DNA from: Gemmatirosa kalamazoonensis | GTDB taxonomy: Bacteria; Gemmatimonadota; Gemmatimonadetes; Gemmatimonadales; Gemmatimonadaceae | Length of the DNA stretch: 64,000 nt | Reading direction: 5' to 3' | Assembly (NCBI RefSeq): GCF_000522985.1 | Contig: NZ_CP007128.1 | Span: 4,820,220-4,884,219, forward strand | Part shown: piece by piece, positions 8,066 to 17,752 of the stretch | How positions within the stretch are numbered: the first letter of the stretch is position 1 | How the letters are laid out: each line of letters starts with the position of its first letter | Position numbers and translations under genes: made by a program | Notes under the pieces: generated by a model | The model's input: only the letters and a program-made list of their open reading frames with translations | The model's database searches: none | Told to the model about the DNA's origin: nothing

Positions 8066-9025
8066 ATGCATCCCACCGCTCGCGTTCTCCCGCGCGCCCG
8101 CCTCGCGGGCGCCATCGCCGCACTCGCGCTCACCACTCCGGTGGGCGCGCAACCCGGGTTCTTCCAGTCGAGCGTCCTCTCGTATGCCGCGTATCGCACC
8201 AACGGAGCGGGGACGATCTCCCGCCCGTGCGGCTCGACGTACGTGGCGCTGAACGGGCCGGGGACGGCCGGGCAGAGCTGCCAGGGCTTCGGCGCGTCGT
8301 TCGACTGGCTCGCCGACGCCACGGCCGGCGCGACGGGCGCCCACGCGCGCGTCGGCGGAACAGGCCTCTCCACGTCGCCGACCGGATACGCGACGTGGGG
8401 CGCGGTGGGCGGGCCGCGTTGGGCGGATCGACTCTCCATCACGAGTGGAAACCCCGCGTCGATCGGCATCACCGTCGCGTGGGACGGCGCCATGGGCGTG
8501 GACGTCGCGGCGCCGCCGGGCGTGGACGTCGTCAGCTCCGCGCAGCTCGCCTACGGCTTCTTCGCGGCGCCCGCCGGTCAGATCAACACGGCGACGTACG
8601 CGCAGGTGCTGAAGATGGCGACCGACGACGGCGGCGGGCTGCACCAGCGGACGTCGTTCCACGACGTGCAGTCGTTCACGCTGTACACGGGTGGCGGCGC
8701 CTACCTCGACTTCGACTTCCTGCTCACGATGCAGGCGAGCGCGCTGCTGACGGAGAACTCTGGCCCGCCCGGGTCGTCGTTCGACGCGTCCGCGTTCGCC
8801 GACGCGACGCAGCTGGGGCGCATCACGAGCCTCACGTTCTACGACGGCTTCGGGCAGGACATCACGAGCAGCGTGCAGTACAGCTTCCTGAACGGCACGC
8901 TGATCTACCCGTCGGCGCCGGCAACGACGGCTCCGGAGCCGGCCACGTGGGCGTCGTTAGGCACCGGGCTGCTCGCGCTCGCGGTGCGCCGCCGACGCCG
9001 TGCGAGCGCGAGCACGACGAGGTGA
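8066..9025 (+). CDS. PEP-CTERM sorting-domain protein
   Basis: 319 aa secreted protein. The signal peptide spans about residues 1-29 (hydrophobic LAGAIAALALTTPVGA). The C-terminus is a textbook PEP-CTERM tail: APEPATW, a hydrophobic helix (ASLGTGLLALAV) and an arginine cluster RRRRR. Such tails are recognised by exosortase (EpsH/XrtA) and processed for surface or exopolysaccharide association. The body is glycine/threonine-rich and beta-like, with no catalytic motif I recognise. No exosortase is in this window, so it must be elsewhere. No Shine-Dalgarno is obvious; the start gives the best signal peptide. Confidence 0.8.
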   Translation: MHPTARVLPRARLAGAIAALALTTPVGAQPGFFQSSVLSYAAYRTNGAGTISRPCGSTYVALNGPGTAGQSCQGFGASFDWLADATAGATGAHARVGGTGLSTSPTGYATWGAVGGPRWADRLSITSGNPASIGITVAWDGAMGVDVAAPPGVDVVSSAQLAYGFFAAPAGQINTATYAQVLKMATDDGGGLHQRTSFHDVQSFTLYTGGGAYLDFDFLLTMQASALLTENSGPPGSSFDASAFADATQLGRITSLTFYDGFGQDITSSVQYSFLNGTLIYPSAPATTAPEPATWASLGTGLLALAVRRRRRASASTTR

Positions 9026-9084
9026 CGCGTCACGTCGCGCGCTCCGCCAGCGCGGGCAGCAGCAGGACACCTATGCCGCGCTCC

Positions 9085-11133
9085 TCACCAGTGCCAGCCG
9101 AGCGAGGCGCGCACCTGTCGCGGCTCCGCGGGGTGGAAGTGCACGTCGTCCACGCCCGAGGCGGGCTCGCCGGGGAGCCGCGACGCGTAGAAGTACTGGA
9201 TGTCGTCGACGCGGCGGTTCGCGAGGTTCAGCACACTGACCTGCATCCGCACGCCGGTGCGCAGCCGATAGCCAGCGTCCGCGTTCAGCAGCGTCGACGC
9301 GCGCGCCCGCACGGCATCGTCTTCCACGAGCGGGTACGAGCCGAAGTGCCGCACGCGCAGTGCACCGAACGCCCCGTGCCTGCTCGGCAGCCACGTCACG
9401 CCGCCGGCGACGACGTTCTCCAGCGCGCCCGGGATGCGCGACGACCCGCGCGCCGCGCCGCGGAAGCGCGCGCGGGCGAACGACACGTCGCCGTCGAGCG
9501 AGAGCGACGGGAGCGGGCGCCAGTCGTTCGCGAGCGTCACGCCGCCGCGCCGGCTCGCCGCGGACGGCGCCGTCGCGCCCGCGTCGCCGACGAACAGCAG
9601 CTCGCTGTCGAGGCCCAGCACCCAGAGCGACACCGTGGAGCGAAGCCCGGTCGCGGACGATACGCGCAGCCCCACCTCCGCACCGCGCGACCGCACGAGC
9701 GGGCTCACTCGGCCCACGGAGTCGTGCGTCGCGGGATCGACGGTGATGGTGGTGCCGCGCGCGTCGTTGCTGTGGAAGCCGAGCCCCGCGCCGACGTAGA
9801 GCTCCGTGCGCTCGTCAGGCGCGAAGACGAGCGACGCCTTCGGGCTCGCGACCGCGGCGGCGCGATGGCCCGAGTTCGCCGGCGTGTCGCTCGACACGTC
9901 GAACGTGTACGCGTCGCCGCGCACGCCGAGCACGCTCCGGAAGCGCGCCGTCCACCGCGACTCCGCTTCGGCGAACACGCCGGTGCCCGTCTCGGTCACG
10001 CGGTCGTCGCGCACCGTGCCGACGCGGCGGCGCGCGACGGTGTTGAACAGCCCCACGTCGCCGACGAGATCCGTGCGGTGCTGCACGCCGAACTTCACAA
10101 CGTGCGTCGCGCCGAGCGCCGCGAGCTGCTGCGTCTGCGCGAGACTGCCGCCGAGGACCACGCGCCGGTCGGTCTGCGAGAACTGGTCGCCGCTCGCGGC
10201 GTCGCCGAGGAAGTACTCGAAGTTCGAGAACAGCGTGAGATCGGAGTAGATGCCGTAGAGGTGCGCCTCGCGCACCGCGCGCGCGCCGACGTGCCGGTAC
10301 TGCGCCGAGAGGCTGTAGCGCGCCGCCTCGCCGCCGTCGGTCGAGTCGATCTGACCGAAGCGCGACACGAGGCCGGACGCGACCGCGCGGCGCGGGATCT
10401 GGTCGCTCGCGTTCCACGCGTTGCGGTACGCCATGCCGAGGATGCTCCAGTCGGACGCGCCGCGTCGCGCCGACCACCGCGCGACGCCGCTGTACTTCCG
10501 GATGCCCTCGGGGCGCACCCATGGGCCGTCGTAGCGCTTCACCTCCCCGCCCAGGAGCAGCGTGCCGCTGCCTAACGCCGACGAGCCGCCGGCGGCGACG
10601 CGCGCGAGGCCGTTCGCGCCGCCCGTCACCGTGGCGAACGGCCGGTCGACCGCGCGCACGAGATGGAACTCGGCGCCGCCCGCGCTGCCGAAGTCGCCGA
10701 TCTCGGTGTGGTACACGCCGAGCGCGTAGTCGAGATGGTCGACGAGCTCCGGGACGAGGAAGTTGAGGTCGGTGTAGCCCTGCCCGTGCCCGTGCGACGG
10801 CATGTTGAGCGGCATCCCGTCGAGCCGCGTCGCGAAGTCGGTCCCGTGGTCGAGGTTGAAGCCGCGCACGAAGTACTGGTTCGCCTTGCCGTCGCCGGAG
10901 TGCTGCGTGGCGATGAAGCCGGGCACCGTCTCCAGCAGCTCCGCCTCGCGGGTGATGGGCCGCGCCTGGAGATCCACCCGGCCCACCCGGCCCTCCGACA
11001 CGCTGCGCGCCGTGCCCACCAGGTCGTCGACGCGGCCGATCACCTTCACGGTGTCGACCGTACGCGGCGGCGACGACTGCGCCGCGAGCGCGGCGGGCAG
11101 GAGCAGCGCGGCCACCAGGGGCGAGCGACGCAT
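9085..11133 (-). CDS. TonB-dependent outer-membrane receptor
   Basis: 682 aa with a signal peptide (LVAALLLPAALAAQ). A plug domain spans about residues 30-160, with VDLQARPITREAELLETVPGF and YFVRGFNLDHGTD as the plug hallmarks, followed by a 22-strand-type barrel ending in an aromatic residue (VRASLGWHW). The length suits siderophore, cobalamin or metal receptors, shorter than the Oar-like pair later in the window. A histidine-rich loop near the plug (MPSHGHGQGYTD) hints at metal binding. A PepSY membrane protein gene lies nearby on the same strand, as is common around iron-acquisition receptors. Substrate is inferred, not shown. Confidence 0.88.
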   Translation of the reverse strand: MRRSPLVAALLLPAALAAQSSPPRTVDTVKVIGRVDDLVGTARSVSEGRVGRVDLQARPITREAELLETVPGFIATQHSGDGKANQYFVRGFNLDHGTDFATRLDGMPLNMPSHGHGQGYTDLNFLVPELVDHLDYALGVYHTEIGDFGSAGGAEFHLVRAVDRPFATVTGGANGLARVAAGGSSALGSGTLLLGGEVKRYDGPWVRPEGIRKYSGVARWSARRGASDWSILGMAYRNAWNASDQIPRRAVASGLVSRFGQIDSTDGGEAARYSLSAQYRHVGARAVREAHLYGIYSDLTLFSNFEYFLGDAASGDQFSQTDRRVVLGGSLAQTQQLAALGATHVVKFGVQHRTDLVGDVGLFNTVARRRVGTVRDDRVTETGTGVFAEAESRWTARFRSVLGVRGDAYTFDVSSDTPANSGHRAAAVASPKASLVFAPDERTELYVGAGLGFHSNDARGTTITVDPATHDSVGRVSPLVRSRGAEVGLRVSSATGLRSTVSLWVLGLDSELLFVGDAGATAPSAASRRGGVTLANDWRPLPSLSLDGDVSFARARFRGAARGSSRIPGALENVVAGGVTWLPSRHGAFGALRVRHFGSYPLVEDDAVRARASTLLNADAGYRLRTGVRMQVSVLNLANRRVDDIQYFYASRLPGEPASGVDDVHFHPAEPRQVRASLGWHW

Positions 11134-11281
11134 GGGTGAACGGGAGGAATAGGTGCGCGGCCGACCGTGACGACGGTTCTACGACGGGTCACGGTCGATC
11201 GGATCCATACCGGCCGTCGCCGGCGTCGTGCGCACCTCTTGCAGGTGCTCGCGCCCGGACCCGACGCCTCCCGACTCCTCG

Positions 11282-11713
11282 ATGACCGACCCGACTCGCG
11301 ACTCACGACTCCCGGCGTGGCTGCCCGGCTTCGCGCACGCGCTGCTGCGCATCGTCACGGGCGCGCTCTATATGCAGCACGGGCCGCAGAAGCTCCTCGG
11401 CCTGTTCGCCGATCCCGCGCGCCCGTGGACCGGACCGCCGCGGATGTTCTCGCAGTTCTGGATCGCCGGCGTGCTCGAGACGTTCGGCAGCGTGCTGATC
11501 ATGCTCGGCCTGTTCACGCGGCCGGTGGCGTTCCTGCTCTCGGGCGAGATGGCGGTCGCGTACTTCCAGGTGCACTACCCACGCAGCTTCTGGCCGATCA
11601 TGAACCGCGGCGAGAACGTCGTGCTGTTCTGCTTCGTGTACTTCTACCTGTTCGCGACAGGTGCCGGGCCGTTCAGCGTGGACGCGTGGCGGCGGCGCGG
11701 CCATCGCCCGTGA
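11282..11713 (+). CDS. DoxX-family membrane protein
   Basis: 143 aa with four hydrophobic segments. The first conserved stretch (LLRIVTGALYMQHGPQKLLGLF) and later FNRGE-like motif (MNRGENVVLFCFVYFYLF) are typical of DoxX/DoxD-like proteins. Start at 11282 removes a polar 18-residue extension. The first codons fall in a run of degenerate CGACTC heptamers similar to the repeat array at 26097, so the N-terminal residues may derive from repeat DNA. Function in this family is often linked to redox or membrane stress but is unproven for this branch. Confidence 0.75.
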   Translation: MTDPTRDSRLPAWLPGFAHALLRIVTGALYMQHGPQKLLGLFADPARPWTGPPRMFSQFWIAGVLETFGSVLIMLGLFTRPVAFLLSGEMAVAYFQVHYPRSFWPIMNRGENVVLFCFVYFYLFATGAGPFSVDAWRRRGHRP

Positions 11714-11716
11714 ATT

Positions 11717-11900
11717 GAATCGCAGAGGACGCAGAGGGCCGCAGAGGGCTGCCTCTTTGTATTGAACCACAGAGGACGCGGAGGACGCAGAGGAGAACCA
11801 CTTCTTGTTGGGGTTCCTCCGTGTCCTCCGTGTCCTCTGTGGTGAAAAGCAGTTGCCGTTCTCTGCGGCCCTCTGCGGCCCTCTGCGGTTCGATTCGAAG
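11717..11900. repeat. Nested inverted arrays of a 9-bp repeat
   Basis: This fills the space between two convergent genes. An outer pair of arms (copies of CGCAGAGGN on the left, CCCTCTGCGG on the right) encloses an inner pair (ACCACAGAGGACGCGGAGG versus TCCTCCGTGTCCTCTGTGGT). The outer arms match across about 28 bases and the inner across about 29. Folded, it would be a very long hairpin reaching both stop codons, so it could act as a bidirectional terminator. The unit differs from the other arrays in this window. Confidence 0.85.
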
Positions 11901-11907
11901 AGCCGCC

Positions 11908-13095
11908 CTACGCCGCCGCCGGATCCGCGTCGCGCAGCTCGCTCGTGTCGGTCGACGCGCCCGCGCGGCGCGCGCGCCATCGCGCCAGCCGCCGGAAGGC
12001 GAGCGCGAGCCCGGTCCACACGAGCACCGTGGCGCCTAACGACGCGAGCCCCGCGATCGTCTGGCCGACGATGCCGAGCACCTCGCCGGTATGCGCGAAG
12101 CGGAGGAACGACCGTGCGCGGCGCCCCGGCGACTGCGTCGCGAACGGCTCCCACCGCACCACCCGGCCGCTCGCGCGGTCGACGACGAGCTGACTGCGGC
12201 GCTGCGGCTGTCCACCCGTGCCGGCGTCGACGCTGACCGTCACCTGTCGAGCGGCGGGACGCGGGAGCTGGATCTGCATCGTGCGCCATGCGGGCACGCG
12301 CGCGGTGCCTAACGCGACGAGCGCGTCGAGCCCCACGCCGCCGCTCGCGGGTTGCGCGGCGGTGGGAGCGGGTCCCGCGCCGCCCGGACCGGCGCTCTGC
12401 GCCGGCGGCCGCTCGCCGAACGCGCGGTACACGAGCCGGTTCGCCCACCCGTACGACATCACCACGCCCGACGCCACGATCACGACGAGCGGGACCCACG
12501 CCCACAGCCCGATCACGTGGTGCCAGTTGAAGTCGCGCGCCTTCGGCGACAGGCCGCCGCGGAACCATGCGAGCGCGCGGACGTGTCGCCACGTCCACCG
12601 CCGCGGGATCCACAGGTAGATCCCGGTGAGCACGAGACCGAGGAAGGCGAGGTTCGACGCGCCGGTGACCGCGCGCGCCACGCGGCGGCCGTCGCCCTCG
12701 CGGCCGAGCCAGCGGTGCCAGCTCGTGACGGCGGCGAGCGCGCGCCGCACCCGTGGGGCGCCCTCGCCGAGCACCGCGCCCGTCGGCCGGTCGACGTAGA
12801 GCATCACGTCGCGGCCGAACGTGACCGCCACCGGCGCCGTCGGGTCGGCCCGCACGGTGAGCCCACTCGCCGACGCACCACGCACGCGAGTCCGCGCGCG
12901 CGCCACGAGCGTGTCGAGCGAAAGCGACGCGGAACCCGTCGCGTCAGGCGCGGCGGCGAGAGCGCGGCGGTCCGCCCACGCCTCGAGCTGCCGCTCGTAG
13001 GTGAGCGCGACCCCCGTCGCCGACATGACGAGCACCACCACGCCGGCGACCACGCCGCAGACGAGATGGATCCAGAAGATGACGGGACGAACCAT
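11908..13095 (-). CDS. PepSY-associated transmembrane protein
   Basis: 395 aa with four main transmembrane helices. The first (FWIHLVCGVVAGVVVLVMSATGVAL) and the WHRWLGREGDGRRVARAVTGASNLAFLGLVLTGIYLW region are characteristic of PepSY_TM proteins, found with iron-siderophore systems and proposed to act as ferric reductases or redox partners. Two PepSY-like periplasmic segments surround residues 40-120 and 240-300. I chose ATG 13095 over 13179 because the extension is proline-rich and unlike the family. Proximity to the TonB receptor at 9085 supports a role in metal acquisition. Confidence 0.82.
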   Translation of the reverse strand: MVRPVIFWIHLVCGVVAGVVVLVMSATGVALTYERQLEAWADRRALAAAPDATGSASLSLDTLVARARTRVRGASASGLTVRADPTAPVAVTFGRDVMLYVDRPTGAVLGEGAPRVRRALAAVTSWHRWLGREGDGRRVARAVTGASNLAFLGLVLTGIYLWIPRRWTWRHVRALAWFRGGLSPKARDFNWHHVIGLWAWVPLVVIVASGVVMSYGWANRLVYRAFGERPPAQSAGPGGAGPAPTAAQPASGGVGLDALVALGTARVPAWRTMQIQLPRPAARQVTVSVDAGTGGQPQRRSQLVVDRASGRVVRWEPFATQSPGRRARSFLRFAHTGEVLGIVGQTIAGLASLGATVLVWTGLALAFRRLARWRARRAGASTDTSELRDADPAAA

Positions 13096-13354
13096 GGTCG
13101 ATGCGGGGTATGCTGGTGGCGCGAACGTTAACGGCGACGGCCGCGCCGAGTAGGGGGTCGGGGGCGTCCGCGTGTTCACCGTGAGGAAGCCGACGACGTG
13201 CTCGCGACCGCGCGCCTCACCGATCGTCTCCGCAGCATGACGTCATGTCGACGGCGATCGGGCGCCTGCGCGGGCTCCGCGTCGCGGCCCCGGCGCCGCG
13301 GCGGGCGGTCGCCGACGGCGCGTGACGGAGTCGAGGAGTCCCAGGAGGCCGAGC

Positions 13355-14320
13355 ATGACGAGCAAGATCCTGCGCCGCGCGGTCGCCGCCGGTGCGTTAG
13401 GCACCGCCGCGTGCCACACGTTCGTGCTGCGCGAGGCGACCGTCGCGCCCGAGCCGGCGCCGGTCACGCGCGTCGACGTCGCGGGGAGCGACACGACGTA
13501 CGTGCTGCGCACGAGCGGCTACGCGCTGCTGTCGCGCGACCGCCGGCTGCTGTGGACGCACACGACGCTCGACGACGCCGCGCACCGGTACCGCGCACTG
13601 TTCGGCGCCACGCCGCCGGCGATCGCGGTGCGCGTCGACTCGGCGCCGGTCGCGGCGGGCGACGCGTGGAACGGGCTGCCGCTCGTCGCCGTGCGCGTCG
13701 CGCCGCCCGACCCGAAGCGGGTGATGCCGGGCGAGGAGTCCGCGCGCGAGGTGCCGCAGGTGGCGGTGCGCGCCGCGCAGACGTGGGTGCGCGCGCTCGG
13801 CGTGCCCGCGGGCGCGTGGTGGCTCGAGGTGGGCGCGACACGGCTCGTCGCCGATCCCGCGGCGCGCGTGGCCGCGATCGCGCAGGCGGCCGACGCGGGC
13901 GACCGCACGTCGCTCGCCGCGCTGCTCGCCGCGCCGCGGCCGGCCGTCGACGAGATGGTGGCCACGTCGCCCACGCGGTACGACGACGTACGCGCGCGCA
14001 ACGTCGGCAGCGGCGCGTACGGAGCGTACGGCACCGACGGCAGCGCGCAGCCGCGCGCCGACCGCCTGCCCGTCTACCGCGGCCCCGCGCTGCCGTCGCA
14101 GGCGGCGGCGCTGCTGCTCTTCCTGCGCGACCGCGACTCCGCGTTCGTGGCCGAGCTGCCGGCGCGGCTGCGCGCGGGCGCGTCGCTGCCCGAGCTGCTC
14201 GCGCGCAGCGACGCGCTGCCGCACACGGTCGACGCGTTCGACGTGGAGTGGCGCAGGTGGCTCAAGGCGCGCGCCGCGGGCAAGGCTACTCGGCCGCCTA
14301 ACGCGTCACGCGCCCGCTGA
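13355..14320 (+). CDS. Putative lipoprotein of unknown function
   Basis: 321 aa from ATG 13355, preceded by AGGAGG (13343-13348). The N-terminus is a lipoprotein signal (RRAVAAGALGTAAC, cysteine about residue 19). The rest is alanine/arginine-rich with mixed strands and helices, a tyrosine/glycine patch (GSGAYGAYGTDG) near residue 220 and a basic C-terminus. I recognise no domain. The TTA codon in the signal sequence lies in the recurring CGTTAGGC octamer. The 259-bp region upstream (13096-13354), shared with the divergent PepSY gene, contains no other feature I can support. Confidence 0.6.
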   Translation: MTSKILRRAVAAGALGTAACHTFVLREATVAPEPAPVTRVDVAGSDTTYVLRTSGYALLSRDRRLLWTHTTLDDAAHRYRALFGATPPAIAVRVDSAPVAAGDAWNGLPLVAVRVAPPDPKRVMPGEESAREVPQVAVRAAQTWVRALGVPAGAWWLEVGATRLVADPAARVAAIAQAADAGDRTSLAALLAAPRPAVDEMVATSPTRYDDVRARNVGSGAYGAYGTDGSAQPRADRLPVYRGPALPSQAAALLLFLRDRDSAFVAELPARLRAGASLPELLARSDALPHTVDAFDVEWRRWLKARAAGKATRPPNASRAR

Positions 14321-14335
14321 CGCGCGGGTGGCCCG

Positions 14336-15058
14336 TCACAGAGCGCGCGCGCCCTCCGCTCTCGCCTCCCACGCGGCGACGTCCACGCCCTTCAGCACCA
14401 TCCAGAGCGTGAGCGCCAGCCCGCCGAGCGCCATCGGGGCGAGGAACAGCGTCGATGAGTACTGCGGCGCCAGCACGAACGTCATGTTGCGCGCGACGAA
14501 TCCCGCGCCGCCGAGCATGAGGAGAACACCGAGCGCGCGCGGCAGGAATCCGCAGCGGTAGATCAGCCAGCCGCGCAGCATCGAGGCGATGCCGTAGAGC
14601 GCGAGGAAGATCCAGCCGACGCGCGTGAAGATCTTGAGCGACAGCAGCGTGAGCGCGTTCACCTGCTCGGGCGAGAACGGCTGCATGAACGCCGCGCCGC
14701 CGACCCAGATCGTCGGGATGAAGTAGAACGCCTCCGCGACGCCGTACAGCGCGGTCGACACGAGCCCGAAGAACGCGGCGGCGAGCGCGATGGGACGCTG
14801 CACGGGCCGCAGCAGCACGTAGAACAGCAGCGACAGCGCGACGTCGCAGACCGCTTCCACGAGATACGCCGCGAAGCCGAAGCGGTAGAGCAGTGGCGCG
14901 CTCGCGATGCGCTGCGCCGTCGTGGCCGCATCCGTCGAGATGAACTGCGACGGGATGTACAGCTCCCCCAGGTAGCCGAAGATCATCGTGAGCACCATCA
15001 GCACGCCGGCGATCCTGGCGTAGCGCCCGATCGACGGCGCGCGCATCATCCTGAGCAT
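14336..15058 (-). CDS. DUF4386 family multi-pass membrane protein
   Basis: 240 aa with about six transmembrane helices. The opening (IGRYARIAGVLMVLTMIFGYLGELYIPSQF) and the helix pairs around VCDVALSLLFYVLLRPV and YGIASMLRGWLIYRCGFLPRALGVLLMLGGAGF match DUF4386 proteins. Function is unknown. GGAGGT lies just before the ATG. The start codon overlaps, by two bases on the opposite strand, the apparent start of the divergent metallohydrolase gene. Confidence 0.8.
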   Translation of the reverse strand: MLRMMRAPSIGRYARIAGVLMVLTMIFGYLGELYIPSQFISTDAATTAQRIASAPLLYRFGFAAYLVEAVCDVALSLLFYVLLRPVQRPIALAAAFFGLVSTALYGVAEAFYFIPTIWVGGAAFMQPFSPEQVNALTLLSLKIFTRVGWIFLALYGIASMLRGWLIYRCGFLPRALGVLLMLGGAGFVARNMTFVLAPQYSSTLFLAPMALGGLALTLWMVLKGVDVAAWEARAEGARAL

Positions 15059-17651
15059 GGGGGACCTCCAGGTGGCATCGGCGCTGGGAACCAGGGAGCC
15101 CTACGGCCGCCGCTCCCCTAGGTTTCCGAGACGACGCGCGCTCGCGCTCGCGCTGCTCGTCGGGCCGGGCGCGGGTGCGCAGACCCGCGTGCTCGACGCA
15201 CGGACGCATCACCTGCGCTCCGGCGCGCGCGCCGAGTGGCAGGAGCGCGGCACGCACCCGCATCCGCGGCGGCTCGCGCTCGACTTCCGATCGACGAGCG
15301 GCGCCGAGCACACGCTGTCCATCCGGCAGGAGGACGTGAAGCAGCGGTGGGACGTGGTGCTGAACGGCCGCGTCCTCGGCCAGCTGCAGCAGGACGAGAA
15401 CCCCATCGTCGCGTACTGGCCGCTTCCCGTCGGCGCGCTCCGCGCCGGCACGAACACGTTGCGCGTCGAGCCGGCCGACACGATCGCCGACGACGTGTGG
15501 GTGCGCGGCATCACGCTGCTCGACGCGCCGCTGGAGGACGTGCTCTCGCAGGCGTCGGTGGAGGTCGACGTCGTGGACGCGGATGGCGGCGAGCCGCTCC
15601 CCGCGCGCGTCACCGTCGTCGACACCGGCGGAGCGCTGCAGACCGTCGGCGGCGCCTCGGCGCGCGGGCGGGCGATCCGGCCGGGGATCGTCTACACCGG
15701 CGACGGACGCGCCACGTTCGGGTTGCCGGCCGGCGCGTATCGGATCTTCGCGAGCCGCGGGTTCGAGTACGGAGTGGATTCGGCGCGACTCGTGCTGCGC
15801 CGCGGCGACCGCGTCCGTCGGCGGCTCGTCGTTAGGCACGAGGTGCCGACGCCCGGGTGGGTCGCCAGCGACACGCACGTGCACAGCCTCACGTACTCGC
15901 GCCACGGCGACGCGACGGCGGAGGAGCGCGTGGTCACGCTCGCCGGCGAGGGCGTGGAGCTGCCCATCGTCACCGAGCACAACGTGCAGGTCGATCTCGA
16001 CTCGACGGCGAGAGCCGCGGGCGTGCGCGACTTCTTCACGCCGGTGGTGGGGAACGAGGTGACCACGCGCGTGGGGCACTTCAACGTCTGGCCGCTCACG
16101 GTTCGCGCGCCCGTCCCGGACTCGCAGGTGCGGAGCTGGGACGCGGCGTTCCGCACCATCGAGGCGACCGGGGCGCACGCCGTCATCCTCAACCACGCGC
16201 GCGACATCCACGCGGGGTTCCGGCCGTTCGACCCCGCGCGCCACGTCGCGATCGCCGGCCTCGCGCTCGACGGCTGGGAGCTCCGCGCGAACGCGATGGA
16301 GGTGGTGAACTCCGGGGCGCAGCAGACCGACGTGCACCGACTGCTCCTCGACTGGTTCGGGATGCTGAACGCGGGCCACCGCCTGACGCCCGTCGGCGCG
16401 AGCGACTCGCACGACGTCGGGCGCTACGTGGTCGGGCAGGCGCGGACGTACATCCGCACGCGCGACGAGGCCCCCGGCCGCATCGACGTCGCGGACGCGG
16501 CCGAGCGATTCCGCGACGGCGCGGTGATGGTGAGCTTCGGGCTGCTCGCGGAGTTGACGGTGGCGGATCGATTCGGCCCGGGCGACGTCGTCCCCGCGAC
16601 GGCGTCGCTCCGCGTCGACGTGCGCGTGCTCGGCCCCGCGTGGACGCGCGCCGACCGCATCACGCTCTACGCGAACGGGCGGCCGATCCGCTCGGCGCGC
16701 ATCGTCGACCGCGACGCGGCCGGTGTGAAGTGGCGCGGGACGTGGCTGCTCCCCCGCCCCGCGCACGACGTCTTCCTCGTGGCCGTCGCGGAGGGCCCCG
16801 GCGAGTTCCTCCCGTTCTGGCCGATCGCGAAGCCGTATCAGCCCGCGGCGGCCGAGTGGAGCCCGCACGTGATCGGGGCGAGCGGCGCGGTGTGGCTCGA
16901 CGTCGACGGCGACGGACGGCCGACGGACGCACACGCGTATGCCGCCCGCGCGATGGCGGCGTCGAGCGGCGAGATCGGCCCGCTCGTCGACGCGCTCGCC
17001 CCGTACGACGACGCGGTCGCCGCACAGGCGGCGGCGCTGCTGCTCGCACGCGGCGTGAGGCCGACGCGGGCCGCGGTGTGGGCGGCGCTTCGTCGGGCGT
17101 CGCCGGCGACGCGTCGCGGCTTCGCCGAGTTCGCCGCCGAGTGGCTCGCCTCGCAGCCCGCGCGCGGCGACCCGCATCCGAAGACGGAGTACGACGCGTT
17201 CACCGACTCGACGACGCGCAGCGTCTCCGTGTACGCGATCGTCGACACCACGCTCGCGCCGCCGGACAGCTTCGCGGTGGAGCTGGTGCAGCGCTGGAAG
17301 GGGCGCGGCACGTCGCCTCCGTCCGATGCGCCGCTCGAGCTGGGCCTCGGCCGCACGAGCGCCGGCGGGCTCACGGTCAGTCGCGCGCTGAAGCCGAGCG
17401 GCCCGGGTCGCGCGGCGGTCGTCTTCCTGCTCGACGGCGGGCGGCGCATCCGGCTGGAGCAGAGCGAGTACGTGTCGAACGGCGGCGAGCGCATGACGTT
17501 CGAGACGGCGCGCTACCGGATCTCGACCGCGGATCTCCGGCGCGTCGCGGAAAGCCAGGAGCTCCGCGTTCGCATCGGCGAACGGGAGCTCTGGATCGAT
17601 CCGGGGTGGCGGCGCGTGGCCGCCGAGATGGTCGGTGGCCGGCCGCCGTGA
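15057..17651 (+). CDS. CehA/McbA-like (PHP-fold) metallohydrolase
   Basis: Up to 864 aa, secreted (signal-like RRRALALALLVGPGAGAQ near residue 27). An N-terminal beta-sandwich of about 250 residues precedes the PHP-type catalytic region, which starts at SDTHVHS (about residue 275) and continues with TEHNVQ, NHARD and GASDSHD, giving the expected histidine/aspartate metal ligands. CehA enzymes hydrolyse esters or carbamates such as carbaryl, but relatives act on unknown substrates. The start is uncertain: ATG 15057 overlaps the divergent gene's ATG, while GTG 15072 is an alternative, and no ribosome-binding site is clear. The C-terminal 250 residues add HEAT-like and beta segments. Confidence 0.75.
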   Translation: MGDLQVASALGTREPYGRRSPRFPRRRALALALLVGPGAGAQTRVLDARTHHLRSGARAEWQERGTHPHPRRLALDFRSTSGAEHTLSIRQEDVKQRWDVVLNGRVLGQLQQDENPIVAYWPLPVGALRAGTNTLRVEPADTIADDVWVRGITLLDAPLEDVLSQASVEVDVVDADGGEPLPARVTVVDTGGALQTVGGASARGRAIRPGIVYTGDGRATFGLPAGAYRIFASRGFEYGVDSARLVLRRGDRVRRRLVVRHEVPTPGWVASDTHVHSLTYSRHGDATAEERVVTLAGEGVELPIVTEHNVQVDLDSTARAAGVRDFFTPVVGNEVTTRVGHFNVWPLTVRAPVPDSQVRSWDAAFRTIEATGAHAVILNHARDIHAGFRPFDPARHVAIAGLALDGWELRANAMEVVNSGAQQTDVHRLLLDWFGMLNAGHRLTPVGASDSHDVGRYVVGQARTYIRTRDEAPGRIDVADAAERFRDGAVMVSFGLLAELTVADRFGPGDVVPATASLRVDVRVLGPAWTRADRITLYANGRPIRSARIVDRDAAGVKWRGTWLLPRPAHDVFLVAVAEGPGEFLPFWPIAKPYQPAAAEWSPHVIGASGAVWLDVDGDGRPTDAHAYAARAMAASSGEIGPLVDALAPYDDAVAAQAAALLLARGVRPTRAAVWAALRRASPATRRGFAEFAAEWLASQPARGDPHPKTEYDAFTDSTTRSVSVYAIVDTTLAPPDSFAVELVQRWKGRGTSPPSDAPLELGLGRTSAGGLTVSRALKPSGPGRAAVVFLLDGGRRIRLEQSEYVSNGGERMTFETARYRISTADLRRVAESQELRVRIGERELWIDPGWRRVAAEMVGGRPP

Positions 17652-17752
17652 GCGGTGCGACTAACGGAAGGCGTGGCCCTCTAACGAGAATGAACGCCCC
17701 GATGGCTGCGACGCAGCGGCCACGGCGCTCGTCCCCCGGCCCGCCCTTCGCC

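Noticed and set aside
11714-11907. Rho-independent terminator of ordinary form
   Set aside because: The hairpin is far longer than usual and lacks a T-run; I report it as an inverted repeat array.
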